This document shows positions 1-7,014 of a stretch of DNA of 8,560 bases, in pieces. Numbering within the stretch: position 1 is the first letter of the stretch; the number at the start of each line of letters is the position of its first letter. The position numbers and the translations under genes were made by a program. The stretch is taken from positions 1 through 8,560 of the forward strand of contig USLO01000069.1 in the NCBI GenBank assembly GCA_900555515.1, read 5' to 3'. Source of the DNA: an uncultured Collinsella sp. Lineage in GTDB: Bacteria > Actinomycetota > Coriobacteriia > Coriobacteriales > Coriobacteriaceae. The notes below the pieces were generated by a model. It saw only the letters and a program-made list of their open reading frames with translations. It did no database searches and was not told where the DNA came from.

Positions 1-3
1 AGG

Positions 4-546
4 ATGGCCATGGAAGCCAACGGAATCGTACTGTCGCCCGACCCTCGTCTGCGCCAGGAGTGCGCCGTCATCGAGGAGATCACCCCGGCGATCGAGACGC
101 TTGCCGAGAAGATGAAGAAGATGATGTTCGAGAACGGCGGCTGCGGCCTGGCTGCCCCGCAGATCGGCGAGCTCATTCAGCTCGTCACCATCGACTGCGA
201 CTACAGCGACAAAAACGACTACGACCCGTACGTGCTCATCAATCCCGTGATTGTGGAGCAGAGCGACCATCTGGTGCCGTTTAGCGAGGGCTGCCTTTCC
301 ATTCCTGGTATTAGCTGCGAGATCGAGCGTCCCGACCATGTCGTCGTCGAGGCGTACGACTTGGACGCCAACCTGATTCGCTACGAGGCCACGGGCGACC
401 TGTTCTGTGTTTGCCTGCAGCACGAGATCGATCACCTGCACGGCAACACCATGTTCGAGCGCCTTAAGCCCATGCAGAGGCTCAAGGCAGTCAAGGAGTA
501 CCAGGACGCCCTGGCCCGCGGCGCTCGACCGGGCGAGACGGAATAG
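4..546 (+). CDS. def: peptide deformylase
   Basis: Cytosolic metalloenzyme that removes the N-formyl group from the starting methionine of new proteins as they leave the ribosome. All three family motifs are visible, counting from the ATG at 4: GCGLAAPQ (residues 46-53), EGCLS (95-99) and the metal site QHEIDH (139-144). The metal ligands are therefore Cys97, His140 and His144, with Glu141 as the catalytic residue. The 180-aa length is normal for the family. The start is uncertain: ATG codons lie at 4 and 10, and the frame is open through the window's left edge, so the true start could lie further upstream. Codons are mostly C- or G-ending, typical of a high-GC genome. It sits upstream of fmt, the enzyme that adds the formyl group, as in many bacteria, but a 326-bp gap with a large palindrome separates them here. 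The function is secure. Confidence 0.96.
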   Translation: MAMEANGIVLSPDPRLRQECAVIEEITPAIETLAEKMKKMMFENGGCGLAAPQIGELIQLVTIDCDYSDKNDYDPYVLINPVIVEQSDHLVPFSEGCLSIPGISCEIERPDHVVVEAYDLDANLIRYEATGDLFCVCLQHEIDHLHGNTMFERLKPMQRLKAVKEYQDALARGARPGETE

Positions 547-554
547 GTCCCACC

Positions 555-656
555 GTCCCCGGTGCTGAGCGCCCACATATCATCCCGTGCTCAAACATTC
601 TCGCTTTGCTGCGAAACTGCGCGCGGGACGATATGTGGGCGCTCAGCACCGGGGAC
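555..656. repeat. 102-bp near-perfect palindromic element between def and fmt
   Basis: Left arm 555-590 and right arm 621-656 are reverse complements at 34 of 36 positions. The outer 27 pairs are unbroken, and the arms begin GTCCCCGGTGCTGAGC. The 30-base spacer (591-620) holds a smaller 4-bp hairpin (TCGC 601-604 with GCGA 611-614). The element starts 9 bases after the def stop codon. No U-run follows the right arm, so it does not look like an intrinsic terminator, and I see no obvious target-site duplication at its ends. The layout of two inverted arms around a short spacer resembles REPIN/BIME units or a very small MITE. Whether it is repeated elsewhere in the genome cannot be seen from this window. 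In RNA either strand would fold into a long hairpin that could be an RNase III substrate. Confidence 0.85.
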
Positions 657-872
657 TGCGTTGTTCTGGCTCGGTTCGCCCGGGTGCCGTCGGGCCAGGG
701 AAGGGCGTCTTCGCTGATAGGTGCTTTGTTGAGAGGGCTGCTTTTATGCGGCTCTTTCTTTGTTTTTGGGTATATTTGTTCTTGTTGAATTGTTATTGCG
801 GATGGGCTGGGTACTTGGCTTTCCGCTGTTATTTGTAGCCGTCTCGGCTTTGGTTGAGGGGAGACGTTCTTT
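657..872 (+). other. fmt leader region: GT-rich non-coding stretch, possible promoter and ribosome binding site
   Basis: No convincing gene is present. From about 720 the + strand is strongly T- and G-rich and poor in C. TATATT at 771-776 could be a -10 box, but no good -35 lies 16-18 bases upstream, so a promoter here is only a guess. A GAGGGGAG Shine-Dalgarno-like run at 856-863 lies 9 bases before the fmt ATG and supports that start. Part of it falls in a 6-bp inverted repeat (CGTCTC 840-845 with GAGACG 861-866), which could partly cover the ribosome binding site. Confidence 0.45.
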
Positions 873-1793
873 ATGCGTATTGTGTTTATGGGTACGCCTG
901 ATTTTGCTGTGCCTTCGTTGACTTCGCTTGTTGAGGCTGGGAATGAGATTGCGCTTGTTGTTACTCGTCCTGAGGCTGTTCGTGGGCGTGGTAAGAAGCT
1001 GGAGCCGTCTCCTGTTAAGGCTAAGGCGCTTGAGCTGGGGTTGCCGGTCATTGAGGCTAATCGTATGACGCCTGAGGTTGTTGAGGCGCTTCAAGCTGCC
1101 CAGGCTGACATTTTCTGTGTGGCTGCTTATGGTTGCATTTTGCCCGATGAGGTTCTGCATATGGCGCCGCTCGGTATTGTGAATGTTCATGCGTCTTTGC
1201 TGCCTCGTTGGCGTGGGGCTGCTCCTATTCAGCGTGCGATTCTCGCTGGTGACGAGGTTGCTGGCGTTTCTATCATGCGCATTGGGCATGGCGTGGATAC
1301 TGGTGCTTATTGTGCTCAGGCTTCCACGTCGGTTGCCGGTAAGCATGCTGAGGCGCTGACCATGGAGCTTGGTGAGCTTGGCGGCAAACTGCTTGCCGAT
1401 ACGCTTCCTTCTCTTGCCGATGGCACCGCCGTGTGGACTGAGCAGGATGAGTCGCTCGTCACTCATGCTGCCAAGATTTCCAAGCTGGAGATGCGTCTGG
1501 ATCCGCAGATGGCTGCGCTCGATTGCGTGCGTCATGTGCTCGCTTCGTCCGATACCGCGCCTGCTCGTTGCGTGATTGCCGGCAAGACCGTGCGCGTGCT
1601 CGATGCTGCGCTGGCCAATGTTTCGCTTGGCAAGGGCCAGGTTCTCGTTAAGGCCAAGCGTGTTTACCTGGGTCTTTCCGATGGCACGGTTGAGTTGTTC
1701 GAGGTTAAGCCCGATGGCAAGCGTGCTATGGCCGCTTCTGCTTGGGCTGCTGGCCTGCAGGGCGTCGATCTTTCGTGGGGTGTTTTGTCATGA
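873..1793 (+). CDS. fmt: methionyl-tRNA formyltransferase
   Basis: Transfers a formyl group from 10-formyl-tetrahydrofolate to Met-tRNA(fMet), preparing the initiator tRNA for translation. The 306-aa length fits the family. The N-terminal Rossmann-like domain starts MRIVFMGTPDFAVP. The catalytic triad of the formyltransferase fold is present: Asn104 and His106 in NVHASLLPRWRGAAPI, and Asp142 in GVDTG. These lie two positions before the E. coli residues Asn106, His108 and Asp144. The C-terminal tRNA-binding beta-barrel domain occupies roughly residues 205-306. The start is supported by the GAGGGGAG site and by alignment of the N-terminus. The stop overlaps the rsmB start (ATGA, 1790-1793), implying translational coupling. 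Oddity: none of the first 58 codons ends in C, while 31 end in T, unlike def upstream or the end of rsmB. The protein itself looks intact and functional. Confidence 0.97.
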   Translation: MRIVFMGTPDFAVPSLTSLVEAGNEIALVVTRPEAVRGRGKKLEPSPVKAKALELGLPVIEANRMTPEVVEALQAAQADIFCVAAYGCILPDEVLHMAPLGIVNVHASLLPRWRGAAPIQRAILAGDEVAGVSIMRIGHGVDTGAYCAQASTSVAGKHAEALTMELGELGGKLLADTLPSLADGTAVWTEQDESLVTHAAKISKLEMRLDPQMAALDCVRHVLASSDTAPARCVIAGKTVRVLDAALANVSLGKGQVLVKAKRVYLGLSDGTVELFEVKPDGKRAMAASAWAAGLQGVDLSWGVLS

Positions 1794-3190
1794 GCAAGCT
1801 TTCTCCCGCGCGCAAGCTTGCGCTCGATGTGCTGATGGAGGCCGATCGCCGCGGCATGTATGCGCGTGACGTGCTGTCCTCTCGCGCATCTGCCAAGGCT
1901 ATTGACCAGCGCGATTCCGCTTTTGCCGCCCGCTTGGCACTTGGTGTTGCCGCGACGCAGGGCATTTTGGACGAGCTGCTCGACCAGTTTCTCGATAAGC
2001 CTAAAAAGGTTGCGCCGCGTGTTCGCATGGCGCTTCGTATCTCGGCTTTCGAGATGCTCTATTTACATACGCCTGGGCGCGTTGCTGTAAGTCAGGGTGT
2101 TGAGCTGGTTCGCTGCGGCGCTAAGTCCGCCGCTGGCTTGGCCAATGCCGTGCTGCATAAGGTTGCGGACAATGTTGAGGACTTTGCCACGGCGTCCGAT
2201 GTAGATGAGTCTGAGCGACGCCTGGTTCGTCTGTCGCGCCTGATGGGTCTGCCGCGTTGGCTGTGCGCTCGCATTATGGCATCGTTCGACACGCCTGAGG
2301 GTGCGCTTAACTTTGCCGGCAATCTGGCCCCCGCGCCGCTGGCCCTGCATGAGAACGCCTTTGCGACCAAGCCCGATCCGTATGTCTCGCAGCTCGTCGC
2401 GCCCGTTTTCCCGGGCTGCCATGCCCCGGTAGATGCGCAGGTCACGGTTGCATCGGGTGTGTTTGAGCGTGCTGCCGCGGTGGCATCTGATCTCAATGCG
2501 CAGCTTATCGCCACAGCTGCCACGCGCCCTGGAAGCTGCCTTGAGATTGGTGCCGGTCGTGGCACCAAGACCTATGTGATGATGTGCCAGGCCAAGCGTG
2601 CGGGCTATGAGCGTCAGCATACGGCGCTCGATCTGCATGATCGCAAATGCGATCTGAATCTCGCTCGCCTGCACAAGGCCGGTATTCAGGGCGTTCGTAC
2701 GGTTTCGGGTGATGCCTGCGAGCTTGATGAAGTACTGACGTCGTTTGATGCCATGCTTGGCAAGCCGGTTAAGTTCGATACGGTCTTTATCGATGCGCCG
2801 TGCTCTGGCACCGGCACCATGCGTCGTCATCCTGAGATCCCGTGGCGCCTAACTGAGAACGACGTTACGACCGAGTTGCCCAAATTGCAGCTTACGATGC
2901 TCAAGGAAGCCGCCGCGCGCGTGGCTGCCGGCGGAGAGCTCATCTATGCCACCTGCTCGGTTTTTGATGAAGAGAACACTCAGGTCGTGGATGCCTTCCT
3001 GGCCTCTCCCGAGGGCGTCGACTTTAGCGTCGCACCGCTCTCCGAGGCACAGATTCTGCAACTCCCCGAGTTCCATCAGGCCAAGAAGCTCGTTTCCGTA
3101 CGCCAGAACGATCGAGGCCTCTTCCAAAGCGTTCCCGTAAACGCCGACTCCTACGACGGCCACTTCTGCGCCCGCCTGATTCGTAAGTAA
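1790..3190 (+). CDS. rsmB: 16S rRNA (cytosine-C5) methyltransferase, RsmB/Sun family
   Basis: Predicted to methylate C5 of a 16S rRNA cytosine (C967 in E. coli) using S-adenosylmethionine. The frame is open further upstream, but the ATG at 1790 gives the usual N-terminus (MSKLSPARKLALDVL), a 466-aa protein and a 4-base overlap with fmt. Residues 1 to about 150 form a NusB-like RNA-binding domain, and about 215-466 the methyltransferase domain. Both expected cysteines are present: Cys338 in DAPCSGTGTMRRHPEIPW (motif IV) and Cys389 in IYATCSVFDEEN (motif VI, the nucleophile in this family). The C-terminus DGHFCARLIRK is typical. Oddity: the SAM-binding motif I reads LEIGAGRGTKT (251-261) rather than the usual DLCAAPGGKT. 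RsmB is the best call; another RsmB/NOP-family RNA m5C methyltransferase is possible. Codons shift from mixed to strongly C-ending towards the 3' end. Confidence 0.9.
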   Translation: MSKLSPARKLALDVLMEADRRGMYARDVLSSRASAKAIDQRDSAFAARLALGVAATQGILDELLDQFLDKPKKVAPRVRMALRISAFEMLYLHTPGRVAVSQGVELVRCGAKSAAGLANAVLHKVADNVEDFATASDVDESERRLVRLSRLMGLPRWLCARIMASFDTPEGALNFAGNLAPAPLALHENAFATKPDPYVSQLVAPVFPGCHAPVDAQVTVASGVFERAAAVASDLNAQLIATAATRPGSCLEIGAGRGTKTYVMMCQAKRAGYERQHTALDLHDRKCDLNLARLHKAGIQGVRTVSGDACELDEVLTSFDAMLGKPVKFDTVFIDAPCSGTGTMRRHPEIPWRLTENDVTTELPKLQLTMLKEAAARVAAGGELIYATCSVFDEENTQVVDAFLASPEGVDFSVAPLSEAQILQLPEFHQAKKLVSVRQNDRGLFQSVPVNADSYDGHFCARLIRK

Positions 3191-3197
3191 CTAATAT

Positions 3198-3262
3198 GTT
3201 GCGGTGAAATAGGGATTGAATAGCGGCTTCTGCCCACCAAACAGTCCTTATCTCACCGCAAC
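3198..3262. repeat. 65-bp intergenic palindrome after rsmB
   Basis: GTTGCGGTGA (3198-3207) pairs perfectly with TCACCGCAAC (3253-3262). The stem continues inward for about ten more positions with three imperfect pairs, two of which would be G-U wobbles in + strand RNA. The spacer of about 22 bases can form a small GGC/GCC hairpin. It starts 7 bases after the rsmB stop codon and precedes a separate terminator, so it is not needed as a terminator and has no U-run. It may be a REP-like intergenic repeat or a 3'-end RNA hairpin that protects the transcript. Its sequence is unrelated to the palindrome at 555-656. Confidence 0.7.
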
Positions 3263-3291
3263 TCATAGAGCCACCTATAGCGCAAAGAATC

Positions 3292-3330
3292 AGCCCCGCG
3301 ATCGATGTCGGTCGCGGGGCTGTTTGGTTT
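3292..3330. terminator. bidirectional terminator between convergent rsmB and fmdB
   Basis: AGCCCCGCGA (3292-3301) and TCGCGGGGCT (3312-3321) form a perfect 10-bp GC-rich stem with a 10-base loop, followed on the + strand by GTTTGGTTT. On the - strand the stem is followed by GATTCTTT. It lies just before the convergent fmdB stop codon (3331-3333), so it probably ends the fmt-rsmB transcript and also serves fmdB. Confidence 0.85.
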
Positions 3331-3567
3331 CTAGTGGCTGTGCGGGCAGTTGGCGCAGCAGCCGCTCGTGGCGCTGGTGCTGGAGCCGCCGCTTCGCTGG
3401 TCGGTGTTGTAGAAACCGCTGCCCTCAAATTTTATGCCGCTGGCTGAGAACGTCTTGGCCGCCGGGGCACCGCAGCTGGGGCACACGACCTCGGGGGTCT
3501 CGGACATGGGATGCTCAACCTCAAACACGTTGCCGCAGCTCGAGCACTTGTAATCGTAGCGCGCCAT
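3331..3567 (-). CDS. FmdB-family zinc-ribbon protein
   Basis: A 78-aa protein starting MARYDYKCSSCGNVFEVEHPM, the signature of the FmdB/CxxC_CxxC_SSSS regulatory-protein family. Two CxxC pairs (Cys8/Cys11 in CSSC and Cys29/Cys32 in CPSC) should hold one zinc ion. Residues about 45-56 carry the family's GIKFEGSGFYNTD segment. The family is named after a gene near a formamidase operon, but its role is not well established, so no specific function is claimed. The start is well supported by AAGGAAG 5-8 bases upstream on the - strand. The Ser/Thr-rich C-terminus ends CCANCPHSH, adding three cysteines and two histidines that could bind a second metal. It lies 89 bp downstream of the GH13-GH77 gene on the same strand and is convergent with rsmB. 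Codon use is normal for the window. Confidence 0.88.
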   Translation of the reverse strand: MARYDYKCSSCGNVFEVEHPMSETPEVVCPSCGAPAAKTFSASGIKFEGSGFYNTDQRSGGSSTSATSGCCANCPHSH

Positions 3568-3590
3568 AAATACTTCCTTTTCAGCACAAA

Positions 3591-3612
3591 GCGGGCAGAT
3601 TACTCTGCCCGC
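3591..3612 (-). terminator. hairpin between the GH13-GH77 gene and fmdB, possible weak terminator
   Basis: GCGGGCAGA (3591-3599) and TCTGCCCGC (3604-3612) form a perfect 9-bp stem with a 4-base loop. On the - strand the stem is followed by TTTGTG, a poor U-tract, and then by the fmdB ribosome binding site. It could partly terminate the GH13-GH77 transcript, or be a leader hairpin that separates expression of fmdB. On the + strand the stem is followed by A residues, so termination in that direction is unlikely. Confidence 0.6.
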
Positions 3613-3656
3613 AAAAATTCAAACGTCTGTAACTGTACCCTATATCGGGGGTTTTA

Positions 3657-6600
3657 TCACGCTTCGCCCCAGAATCTATGGTTGTTGCGCAGGAGCCGCG
3701 CGGTTTTGCCCTCGGCGGCTGCAATGTCCGCCTCGTCAGCCTGCCAGGTCCAGTTGCCCGTGGCCACGCCCGGCACGTTCATGCGTGCGTCGTCGCCCAG
3801 CCCCAGCACGTCCTGCAGCGGCATCATCACCAGGGGAGCGTCGCTTGCCAGTGCGTCGCTCATCAGCTTGGCCGCCACCTCAACACCGCTCGGTTCATCG
3901 CCGCCCGCAAAAGAACGCGTACACCAGCCGGCGAGCGTCGACGTGTCGTGCGTCGAGGTGTACAGAATCTTGCCGGGCGTGGGATGCACACCGCAACGAA
4001 CGTCGTAGTCGCTAAACTCCAGCACGTCCATGCCGGGGAAACCGCAGGTCGATGCCATGGCGCGAACACCGGGCGTCAGATAGCCCAAGTCCTCAGCGAT
4101 AAAGTTGAGCGGACCCAGCTCGTCATAAGCGGTCTGGAACAGGTCCTTGCCCGGTCCCGCCAACCAGCGACCTTCGGCGCAAGCCTTGCCTGCGGGGATA
4201 CTAAAGTAACTGTGGAATCCCAGGAAGTGATCCAGGCGCACGCGGTCGTAGAGCGAAAACGCACGACGCAGGCGATCCATCCACCAGCTATAGCCGTTCT
4301 GCTTCATGTGGTCCCAGCGGAACGTCGGGTTGCCCCACACCTGGCCCTCGGGCGCAAAGTTGTCGGGCGGCGCGCCGGAAATCTCGATTGCCTTGCCGGT
4401 ATCGGACAGCCAGAAGTTCTCAGGTTCGCTCCACGCGTCTGCCGAATCGTCCGACACGTACATAGGAATATCGCCGATAACCTCGATGCCCTTCTTGTGC
4501 GCATAGTTCATGAGCTCGCACCAAGCCAAGTCAAAGCGGTACTGCATGTACGCCTGAAGCTCGGCCTCGTTGTGGAAGCGCTTGTCGTCGATCAGATGCT
4601 CGTTGTAGCGCGCGACATCTGCCGGCCAATCGTGGCGCGACTCGCCCTCAAAGTACTTTTTGACGGCCATATAGACGCAGTATTTCTCGAGCCAATCGGC
4701 ATTGCGATGCTTAAACGCGGTGTACAGCGGGTCAGCATCCTCGCCGCCGCGGGCCTTCCAGGTCTCAAAGTCGGCTGCCAGCTCCTCGTGGCTCTCGGGT
4801 AGGAGGTCGATATTGCCTGCAAAGGCCGAAGGACCGGCGTAAGGGGAGCGGAAGAAGTCCGTGGGGTTGACGGGAAGAACCTGCCAGTAGCGCATGCCCA
4901 TGGCGGCCAGATGGTCGATAAAGCGACGCGTGGGCGCACCGATCGTACCGGGTTTGCCGTCGTCGGTCGGCACCGATGTGATATGGCACACAACACCCGC
5001 ACCGTGATCGAGCGGCTCCTGCAGGCGCTGCTCGGCGTGGTGATAGATGATCGACGAACCCAGTGGGTACAGGTCGAGCGTGACCGTACCGTTGTGGATC
5101 TCGCACTCGTGACCGCTAATCACATCGCTCGCGCATTCGCCGAGCGCCGGAATCGTCACGCGGTGTGAATTGCGCAGGCTGCGGTTGATGATGACGGTCG
5201 CGGACTCGCCGTCTTTACCGGTACGGTTGTAGGCCAGCACCTCGTCATTGAGCGCGAAGGCCTTGATTTCACCGTCGATCATAAACGGCAGCGCGCGGCG
5301 CACAGCAGATGCGTTCTTGACGATCGCGAACGTATCGAAGTCGTGCAGGTCTTCCTTGGTCGGCATGGTGCGGCGATTACCCGGATCGGTGAGTCCCTCC
5401 AAGCCGTACTCGTCACCGTAATAGATTGAGGGAACGCCCGGGAACGTCATCTGCATGAGCGTCGCCAGCCAAAAGCGGCTCTTGGCCAGGCCCATGGAGT
5501 TCTCGTCCAGGCGCCATTTGCTGCGCTCACTCTCGGGCAGCTGCGACTCGTCGGGGCCACCGCCGAGCACCGAGATAATGCGCGGGCGGTCGTGGCTCGA
5601 CAGCAGATTGAGCGCGCAGGATAATGCCTCGCGCGGGTAGTTCTCGCGCAGGGTCTCGATATCCTCGGCAGCTTGGTAGGCGTTTTTGTAGCCCATCAAA
5701 AAGCCGATGACCATGTCGCGGAAGGGGTAATCCATAGCAGAGTCCAGCTCGGAGCCCTGCAGGTAGCGACGCAGATGGCCGTAGCTGATCTTGTTGGAGG
5801 CGTCTTCCCAGACCTCGCCGAGCAGCAGTGCGTCGGGCTTCTCGGCGAGCACGGCCTTTTTGATCTCGGTCAGGAAGTCATCGGAAAGCTCGTCGGCCAC
5901 ATCCAGGCGCCAGCCGTGAGCGCCGGCGCGCAGCCATTTACGAATGACGCCGTCCTTGCCCAGGAGCCGCTCGCGTACCAGTTCGGAGCTCTCATTGATG
6001 GCGGGCATATTGCCCACGCCCCACCAACAGTCGTACGAGCCGTCCTCGTGGAAATAAAACGCATCGCGCCACGGCGAATCCTCGCTCTGCCACGCGCCCA
6101 CGCCGGGGTAGTTGCCGTAGCGGTTGAAGTAGATCGAATCGTCGCCCGTGTGGTTGAACACACCGTCCAGAATGATGGAAATGCCCAGCTTCTCGGCCGC
6201 CTCGCACAGCTCGGTAAAGTCCTGCTCGGTGCCCAGAATCGGATCGATCTTGGTGTAATCGGCGGTGTCGTAGCGGTGGTTGCTCGCGGCTTCAAAAATG
6301 GGGTTGAGGTAGATGGCTGTAAAGCCCAGCTCGGCGATGCGAGGCAGATCTTCCTGGATACCCTTGAGCGATCCGCCGTAAAAGTCCCAGGTCTTGATGG
6401 AGCCGTCCTCGGCGCGCTCGTACACAGGCGGCTCGTTCCAGTCCTCGACCATGCGGCGCTGAATGCCCTTACGCGGTTTTTCGACCTCGGCCAGCGTGCG
6501 CTCGCGCCAGTGCTCGTCGCGGGCATAGCGATCGGGGAAGATCTGGTAGACCATACCGCGCTCGTACCAGGTGGGACGGTTCTCACGGTGTTTGTAGACG

Positions 6601-6953
6601 GTGACCTGGAATGACGGCACCTCAGCGTAGTCGTAGGTTACGCCTTCGCCACCGGTGCGGCCCTGTGGTGCGCCCAGGCGAACCTCGGGCTGGCCCTCGA
6701 TATTGCAGATAAAGCTGTACCAGATAAGACAGGGCTCGGTGCACTTGAGCTCTACGCTAAATATGCCGTCGCCCTCGTGCGTCATGGGATACCGAGACTC
6801 ACCGATCTCATCGACCCAGGTGCGCAGCGTAAGCGTGGCCTGCGCGGGATCGGCGTCCTCCAGAATCACGGAGAGCGAAAGGGTAGTTCCTGTGGTCACA
6901 GCGCCAAACGGAGTGCGAAACTGCGGCAGACGGCTGTTGTGTATCAATCTCAT
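3657..6953 (-). CDS. bifunctional alpha-glucan enzyme: GH13 neopullulanase/alpha-amylase-like domain fused to GH77 4-alpha-glucanotransferase
   Basis: A 1098-aa protein with two complete catalytic modules and no signal peptide, so probably cytosolic. Residues 1 to about 120 form a beta-sandwich like that of neopullulanases. About 128-555 is the GH13 barrel: DGVFNH (263-268), nucleophile Asp351 in GWRLD, acid/base Glu380 in LLGEVW, and His454-Asp455 in SSHD. A C-terminal beta domain runs to about 640. About 648-1098 is GH77: YWQVLPVNPTD, SPYAGPSAFAGN, nucleophile Asp908 in RLDHF, acid/base Glu954 in IAEDLG, and His1002-Asp1003 in STHD. The first half should hydrolyse or debranch maltodextrin or glycogen. 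The second should transfer maltosyl units between chains with release of glucose (MalQ-type). All catalytic residues are present in both halves. The linkage specificity of the GH13 half (alpha-1,4, alpha-1,6 or both) cannot be read with certainty. The gene lies downstream of glgA on the same strand, in keeping with glycogen turnover. Confidence 0.93.
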   Translation of the reverse strand: MRLIHNSRLPQFRTPFGAVTTGTTLSLSVILEDADPAQATLTLRTWVDEIGESRYPMTHEGDGIFSVELKCTEPCLIWYSFICNIEGQPEVRLGAPQGRTGGEGVTYDYAEVPSFQVTVYKHRENRPTWYERGMVYQIFPDRYARDEHWRERTLAEVEKPRKGIQRRMVEDWNEPPVYERAEDGSIKTWDFYGGSLKGIQEDLPRIAELGFTAIYLNPIFEAASNHRYDTADYTKIDPILGTEQDFTELCEAAEKLGISIILDGVFNHTGDDSIYFNRYGNYPGVGAWQSEDSPWRDAFYFHEDGSYDCWWGVGNMPAINESSELVRERLLGKDGVIRKWLRAGAHGWRLDVADELSDDFLTEIKKAVLAEKPDALLLGEVWEDASNKISYGHLRRYLQGSELDSAMDYPFRDMVIGFLMGYKNAYQAAEDIETLRENYPREALSCALNLLSSHDRPRIISVLGGGPDESQLPESERSKWRLDENSMGLAKSRFWLATLMQMTFPGVPSIYYGDEYGLEGLTDPGNRRTMPTKEDLHDFDTFAIVKNASAVRRALPFMIDGEIKAFALNDEVLAYNRTGKDGESATVIINRSLRNSHRVTIPALGECASDVISGHECEIHNGTVTLDLYPLGSSIIYHHAEQRLQEPLDHGAGVVCHITSVPTDDGKPGTIGAPTRRFIDHLAAMGMRYWQVLPVNPTDFFRSPYAGPSAFAGNIDLLPESHEELAADFETWKARGGEDADPLYTAFKHRNADWLEKYCVYMAVKKYFEGESRHDWPADVARYNEHLIDDKRFHNEAELQAYMQYRFDLAWCELMNYAHKKGIEVIGDIPMYVSDDSADAWSEPENFWLSDTGKAIEISGAPPDNFAPEGQVWGNPTFRWDHMKQNGYSWWMDRLRRAFSLYDRVRLDHFLGFHSYFSIPAGKACAEGRWLAGPGKDLFQTAYDELGPLNFIAEDLGYLTPGVRAMASTCGFPGMDVLEFSDYDVRCGVHPTPGKILYTSTHDTSTLAGWCTRSFAGGDEPSGVEVAAKLMSDALASDAPLVMMPLQDVLGLGDDARMNVPGVATGNWTWQADEADIAAAEGKTARLLRNNHRFWGEA

Positions 6954-6976
6954 AGTACGGTCCAGTTCAATAGAAT

Positions 6977-6994
6977 CATGGCCTGCTGGCCATG
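6977..6994 (-). promoter_or_regulatory. perfect CATGGCC hairpin in the leader of the GH13-GH77 gene
   Basis: CATGGCC (6977-6983) and GGCCATG (6988-6994) are perfect inverted repeats with a 4-base spacer. The hairpin ends about 23 bases before the ATG of the - strand gene and would fall in the 5' untranslated RNA if the TATACT box at 7015-7020 is the promoter. It could be an RNA hairpin affecting translation or an operator half-site pair. The ribosome binding site itself is weak (GGA about 7 bases before the ATG). Confidence 0.45.
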
Positions 6995-7014
6995 GGCTTT
7001 ACGCACAGGATGTA

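Noticed and set aside
555..656. The 102-bp palindrome as an intrinsic terminator of def
   Set aside because: The stem is far longer than usual, with a 30-base spacer, and no U-run follows on either strand.
587..838. + strand open frame of 83 aa between def and fmt with a hydrophobic end
   Set aside because: It starts inside the palindrome, lacks a ribosome binding site, and its hydrophobic end reflects the T-rich leader.
744..1535. - strand open frame of 263 aa opposite fmt
   Set aside because: Its length comes from the unusual T/G-rich codons of fmt, which remove stops on the opposite strand. No recognisable protein features.
3678..4802. + strand open frame of 374 aa
   Set aside because: Antisense to the GH77 module; its length is explained by GC-rich codon structure.
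5673..6614. + strand open frame of 313 aa
   Set aside because: Antisense to the GH13 module, whose catalytic motifs are on the other strand; no family resemblance.
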